Assembly: GCA_945643635.1 (NCBI GenBank)
Contig: CALZFC010000018.1
Span: 5,511,001 to 5,575,000 of the forward strand
From: Allodiplogaster sudhausi
Taxonomy: Eukaryota > Nematoda > Chromadorea > Rhabditida > Diplogasteridae
Length of the DNA stretch: 64,000 nucleotides
Reading direction: 5' to 3'
Under the pieces are notes generated by a model. The model worked only from the letters and a program-made list of their open reading frames with translations, was not told the DNA's origin and ran no database searches. Positions 60,601-64,000 of the stretch are shown in pieces (positions within the stretch are counted from its first letter, which is position 1; every line of letters starts with the position of its first letter). Position numbers and translations under genes: made by a program.

Positions 60601-61369
60601 GGCTACATATTCTTACCAACGAGCGCCTTGGGAAGGAGGGAAAGCTGAGAGAAAACAAGTGTGGCCTCACTTGTCTTACTATTATTTACTACTCGCTTCG
60701 CTCTAGGGCAAGTGGAAAGAACAGCGGTGCGAGCTCGCAAAGGCATGGGACTGAGTTTTAAACTACTGCGCGAAAATGTCATGCCTTAATCTGTATTCAA
60801 TTTGTATTCTCATTTCTTCTTCAATGTATTAACCCCCTTTTTGATCGTCCGCGCGCGCTCTGAATGCCGCTAGTCGCAAGAAAAGTGAAAATTTACGCTT
60901 GCATTATCTCTATGTATGTATCTTTCTTTCTTCATAGGGGGTGAGCGCGCGGGTTCCTCACGATCAACCGCTTTCTATGTATATCATGGGCTATCTATCG
61001 AGCCAAAGCGACAAAATCTATTACGAAAAAAAAATTATAATGCGGACCTCCTCGCTGTGGCCTAAAGATTGACTGACGCCGAGCGCTCGATGGCGTAGTC
61101 GTTCTTCCCCGGGACCTCCATGTAGTAACGCGGTGAGCGGTAGAGGGAGAGACGTTGTTGGATAGATATCTTTATCGGCAGGGGATATATCATAGCATCG
61201 TTACTAGGATAAGGGGGGGGGGGAAGGAAGGGCATAGCCCGGGGCAGCCGCTCAGCCGTGGTGTTCCCATCAACACTAAAGTGCAGGTCGGCGCTAGCCG
61301 CTCCTTCCCCTCAGGGGCGGGGCGACCAGTGCCGACCGTTTGCACGCTGCTTGCCCGGGGGCTATGACA
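57687..61369 (-). mobile_element. Nested LTR retrotransposon in opposite orientation
   Basis: On the minus strand the 5' LTR (61369-61121, 249 bp) starts TGTCATAGCCC and ends GTTACTACA, directly followed by TGGAGGTCCCGGGGAAG, the same primer-binding sequence as the outer element. The 3' LTR (57899-57687) lacks about 36 bases at its start, and no polypurine tract is seen there. The target-site duplication GAAG flanks it (57683-57686, 61370-61373). The interior is degenerate with a possible reverse transcriptase fragment. Confidence 0.85.
58675..59069 (-). pseudogene. Possible Gypsy-type reverse transcriptase fragment
   Basis: The minus strand carries LGDYIKKLRKTFFSAKFGLK followed by LSPRKCKSA, similar to the L..VF..L....LKL...KC.F segment of Ty3/Gypsy reverse transcriptase (after the YxDD block). 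A frame change then gives CFFLDVFIKRLPCT-like codons. It lies within the nested LTR element in the sense orientation, which supports the reading. Confidence 0.4.
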
Positions 61370-62575
61370 GAAGAAGAACCACTCGGACGACATTTACTAC
61401 TACTAGAAAATACGCAGACATAAACATAAATCATCCCGCAAGAAATGTATACATAGGCCTCATTGCATAAGACTAGACATGTTTCTCTTTGTCTCTTTAT
61501 TTTTTCTTATTTGTTTCTTCAAGTTTAGAACCTAATTGCTAAAATACTCTCTATCCCAATCCAAGTACAATTGAAAATCTCAACTGCTCTTTCTAGTGCA
61601 CAACCAACAGGAAGCAACCAAAACAATCTATCTTATCTCGTAACCCCAGCGTAGCCAGCCACATGGCCCTCCTCTTCCTCTCACAATGTCTCCCTCCTCC
61701 TCTCTCATACTCTCATCCTCTCCATCTGTCACAATGCTCTCTCAGTTCACTCATTTCAATACAACTCACTACGCGAAAAGAACAAATCAGCTACACTGAC
61801 TTCTGCCACACGGATCAGTCGGATTATTCAGACTTGCGAGCCCCAGACAACTAAACTCCTGCTTTAAAAAAAAATGTCATCTCACCGCAGCACCTCTGGA
61901 ACAACGTTCAAGATTTCTCAACTCATCTATTCGATAATCCACCGACGGATCTCTTCCGCGTCTTCATTCAAAATAACCATCCTTTCCACAGAATGCTGAT
62001 CGCTACATTCAACATTCTCTCGCTCACGATGCTCTGAGAACTGGAGCAAGAGAATCTGCTCCTCAAGAAGCAGCTCTGCGAGCCAAAGCAAACTTAGCGG
62101 GAATTTTGGAAAATGAGCGGCTGAGGATAACAGAGAAGAAGAAATAAACACCCGTTCCCAACAACTGGAAGAACAGAACGTGGAAAAGAAGAACAAATGA
62201 GAACAAGTAGCTGCCCTCCGGAGCACAACGACGTATCACAATGATAAGCAATGAGTAGAGCTGTGTCTAATTTCTCTCTCTCTCTCTTTCTCCGCTCTAT
62301 CTCCCTCACTTGTTGTCCCACATGTGTACACTAACGTAGCCGACTCCCTCCCTCCTAGCAATCACAACACCTTCTCTTATCCCCCCGACTGTTCCAAAAA
62401 CAAAAAAAAACCTCCCTTCCCTTAATTTTCTCTTTTTTTTCTTATTTCCGTCTCAATAATAACAGTGTTTACTTTTCTCTGAAAGTTCTCTTTTTAGTTT
62501 TATTACAATCATATTTCTTTCTTTTTTCTATTGTTTTAGTATAGAGTGAGAGGCCACTCTTGTAAAGGTAGGGGA

Positions 62576-62843
62576 TGTCATGCCCGGGGGCCAGAGCAAG
62601 CAGCAGCGGAGGCCACGCCTAGAAGAACAGCCTTCGCTGCCCCAGTGTCCGCCGGGAAGAGCGAGGAGGCGGCTGCCCCCATGGCCTGGTCCCCCCCCTC
62701 TCTTCTCTATCTCTCTCTGTATGTTTGGTTCTGAGTAAGACTTAAGGTATAAAGATATGTAAAGTAACAATGTGTAAATAGTCCCCAACTACAACACGGC
62801 GGCTAGGGGTCCGCCACAAATACGCCCGAACCCGACCGTAACA
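62576..62843 (+). repeat. 3' LTR of the outer element
   Basis: 268 bp, the partner of 55204-55471. Immediately followed by the AACG duplication and by the second half of exon 4 of the interrupted gene. Confidence 0.92.
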
Positions 62844-63266
62844 AACGCCAGCTTCAATGACGAAAGCGTTGGTTTATTTTCTCGAATAAACACCATGACA
62901 CGATTCTAGAAAAACATTTACAGTTCTGAAGCCCAATTCAGATGCGGCAGAAATTAGTCTTCCTTGTAGTACAACGACTGAGTCAACATCGACTTCAACT
63001 TTTGCTCCTACAACCGCAGCTTCTACACCCACAACTCCTACGACCGCACCGCGCTTGCCAGGTGTCAACATTTAGATTTCACCCTCTGTTACATTGAACG
63101 CGTATGTAGATAAAAACAGCTTGAGGCTCGATCCAATACGATCTTTCATTCAGACGACATCGATTCGTCGTGCTCCAACGCTTGGCTCTACGTTCTTCTC
63201 ATCTCCTTATTTGCCATCCTCTACTTTATTTTCCTTCATTTCGTTGCCTTCAGCATTCTGAATTGA

Positions 63267-64000
63267 AACGAATTCAGTATAAATACATTTATCTGAAATT
63301 GGGGGGGGGAAGGGAGTTATCCTGGAGGGTTTCTTGTACATCCTAACCTACCACCGGAGCACAAGGGCAGCGATGTGCACGAAAGTATTGGAGAGACAGG
63401 TAGAATATGAATGGCAAACAAAGTTGAGACTGCTTGCTCAGCGCACATAAATTCCGTAGACGAGCGATTGCATAGTAGCCAGTTTCTCGTGTAGATAGCA
63501 GCCACGCGAATTTGGCAGAAAGAGTACAGCGGGGTGAGTGAAAGCTTCTAGCCGAACCTCAAAACTAATTGTACAAAGACTCCAGAACAGCTAATAGATA
63601 GCTGAAAAATCTCTGGAAACTCAGCCTGCGACTGTATTCGTGGAAACCAATCAATTTGACTAAAACGGGTACGCTGGGTCAAACACATTAAACGCCTAAC
63701 AATAAGAAATGTGAAGAAAAAGTAGAATATTTTTCAAAACGTGGCTGGTAGCCAAATATATGCAAGTATATTAAAACAAATGTTGAGTTGGAGTATATTA
63801 TCATTATTTACATTTTAATAATAAATATCTATAACTATGGTTTTTTTGTCATTATCAATAGTGATAACCTCGAACTGGTCCGCTTATTGATCTCTTGAGA
63901 ATTATATGTTTTCATAATTATCTTGTGGTTACGTAGAATTATTCAACTAGACATGACTTGATTGCGTGCAAATTTTGAAAGAAAATCTCACAGTGTGGAC
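63267..64000. other. 3' flank; likely upstream region of a further family copy
   Basis: From about 63780 to the end, words such as AATAAATATCTA, CATAATTATCTTGTGG and GATTGCGTGCAAATTTTGAA parallel 47700-47900, the block directly upstream of intact copy 10. No exon is reached before the window ends. Confidence 0.5.

Larger units (their letters stand above)
55204..62843 (+). mobile_element. LTR retrotransposon, degenerate, 7640 bp, inside CYNW-stalk copy 11
   Basis: LTRs of exactly 268 bp (55204-55471, 62576-62843) start TGTCATG and end GTAACA, flanked by the 4-bp duplication AACG (55200-55203, 62844-62847). A primer-binding-like TGGAGGTCCCGGGAG follows the 5' LTR and the purine tract AAAGGTAGGGGA precedes the 3' LTR. 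The two LTRs differ at many positions, so this insertion is older than the one at 33170. Roughly half of the length is a second element (57687-61369). No gag or pol frame is recognised in the rest (55472-57686, 61370-62575). Confidence 0.92.
54426..63266 (+). pseudogene. CYNW-stalk family copy 11, exon 4 split by a 7.6-kb LTR element
   Basis: Exons 54426-54506 (MLLLKAYFFLLTCLACVDA signal), 54612-54795 (YSCNDWNNDMSVTVMC, ending YPNCYL) and 54868-55031 (EWQENIFQQLTCVSG, HLNLSAI) are open. Exon 4 starts at 55183 and is cut at 55203. It resumes at 62848 and ends at 62867 before GTTGGT. Without the insert and one target-site copy the exon is 41 bases, the same as in copy 10. A Thr-rich exon (62970-63061) and a membrane exon (63154-63266; WLYVLLISLFAILYFIFLHF) follow. 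Exon lengths sum to 675, divisible by 3, so the gene was an intact 224-residue member before the insertion. The N-terminal half may still be expressed as a truncated product. Confidence 0.85.

Overview
The window looks like nuclear DNA of a nematode. The evidence is two divergent paralogues of a nematode-type seven-transmembrane chemoreceptor (Str-like group), a 206-residue sigma-class glutathione S-transferase of nematode type, small exons with GT..AG introns, and dense repeats. There are no operons or bacterial signals. I could not name the species.

The main content is a dispersed tandem family, here called the CYNW-stalk family. It has eleven recognisable copies (seven on +, two on + and - near the centre, the rest on -). 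A complete copy has a signal peptide exon beginning MLLLK, a Cys-rich exon around a CYNW motif, a second domain exon (xWxN..F...L.C....LNLSAI), two to three Thr/Ser/Pro-rich stalk exons, and a last exon with one transmembrane helix and a short tail. The copy at 48090-49788 reads through eight exons as 254 residues. Most other copies are damaged: lost start codons, frameshifts, a premature stop, a deleted membrane helix, missing 5' exons. Two were split by LTR retrotransposons.

Layout: 1-7 kb holds a MITE with 60-bp terminal inverted repeats, a copy lacking its 5' exons, (GA)n and a 5S-like fragment. 7-19 kb is a tandem cluster of CYNW-stalk copies made by segmental duplication. 19-28 kb holds two complete chemoreceptor genes on the - strand with matching intron positions. 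30.9-32.8 kb is a - strand CYNW-stalk copy with one in-frame stop. 33.2-38.6 kb is a 5.4-kb gag-only LTR element inserted in the membrane exon of another copy. 39.2-41.8 kb is a 31-bp satellite followed by a truncated non-LTR retrotransposon. 43.4-43.6 kb is a copy tail. 44.8-46.5 kb is the GST gene. 48.1-49.8 kb is the intact copy. 49.9-53.7 kb is a Tc1/mariner-like relic holding a 1.46-kb foldback element. 54.4-63.3 kb is a copy whose fourth exon is split by a 7.6-kb LTR element that itself contains an oppositely oriented LTR element. The last 300 bases resemble the upstream region of the intact copy, so the array probably continues past the window.

The genes do not form one pathway. The chemoreceptors would act in sensory neurons, the GST in the cytosol, and the CYNW-stalk proteins probably at a cell surface or in the secretory route. 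All exon models were made by hand from splice signals, reading phase and comparison between copies.
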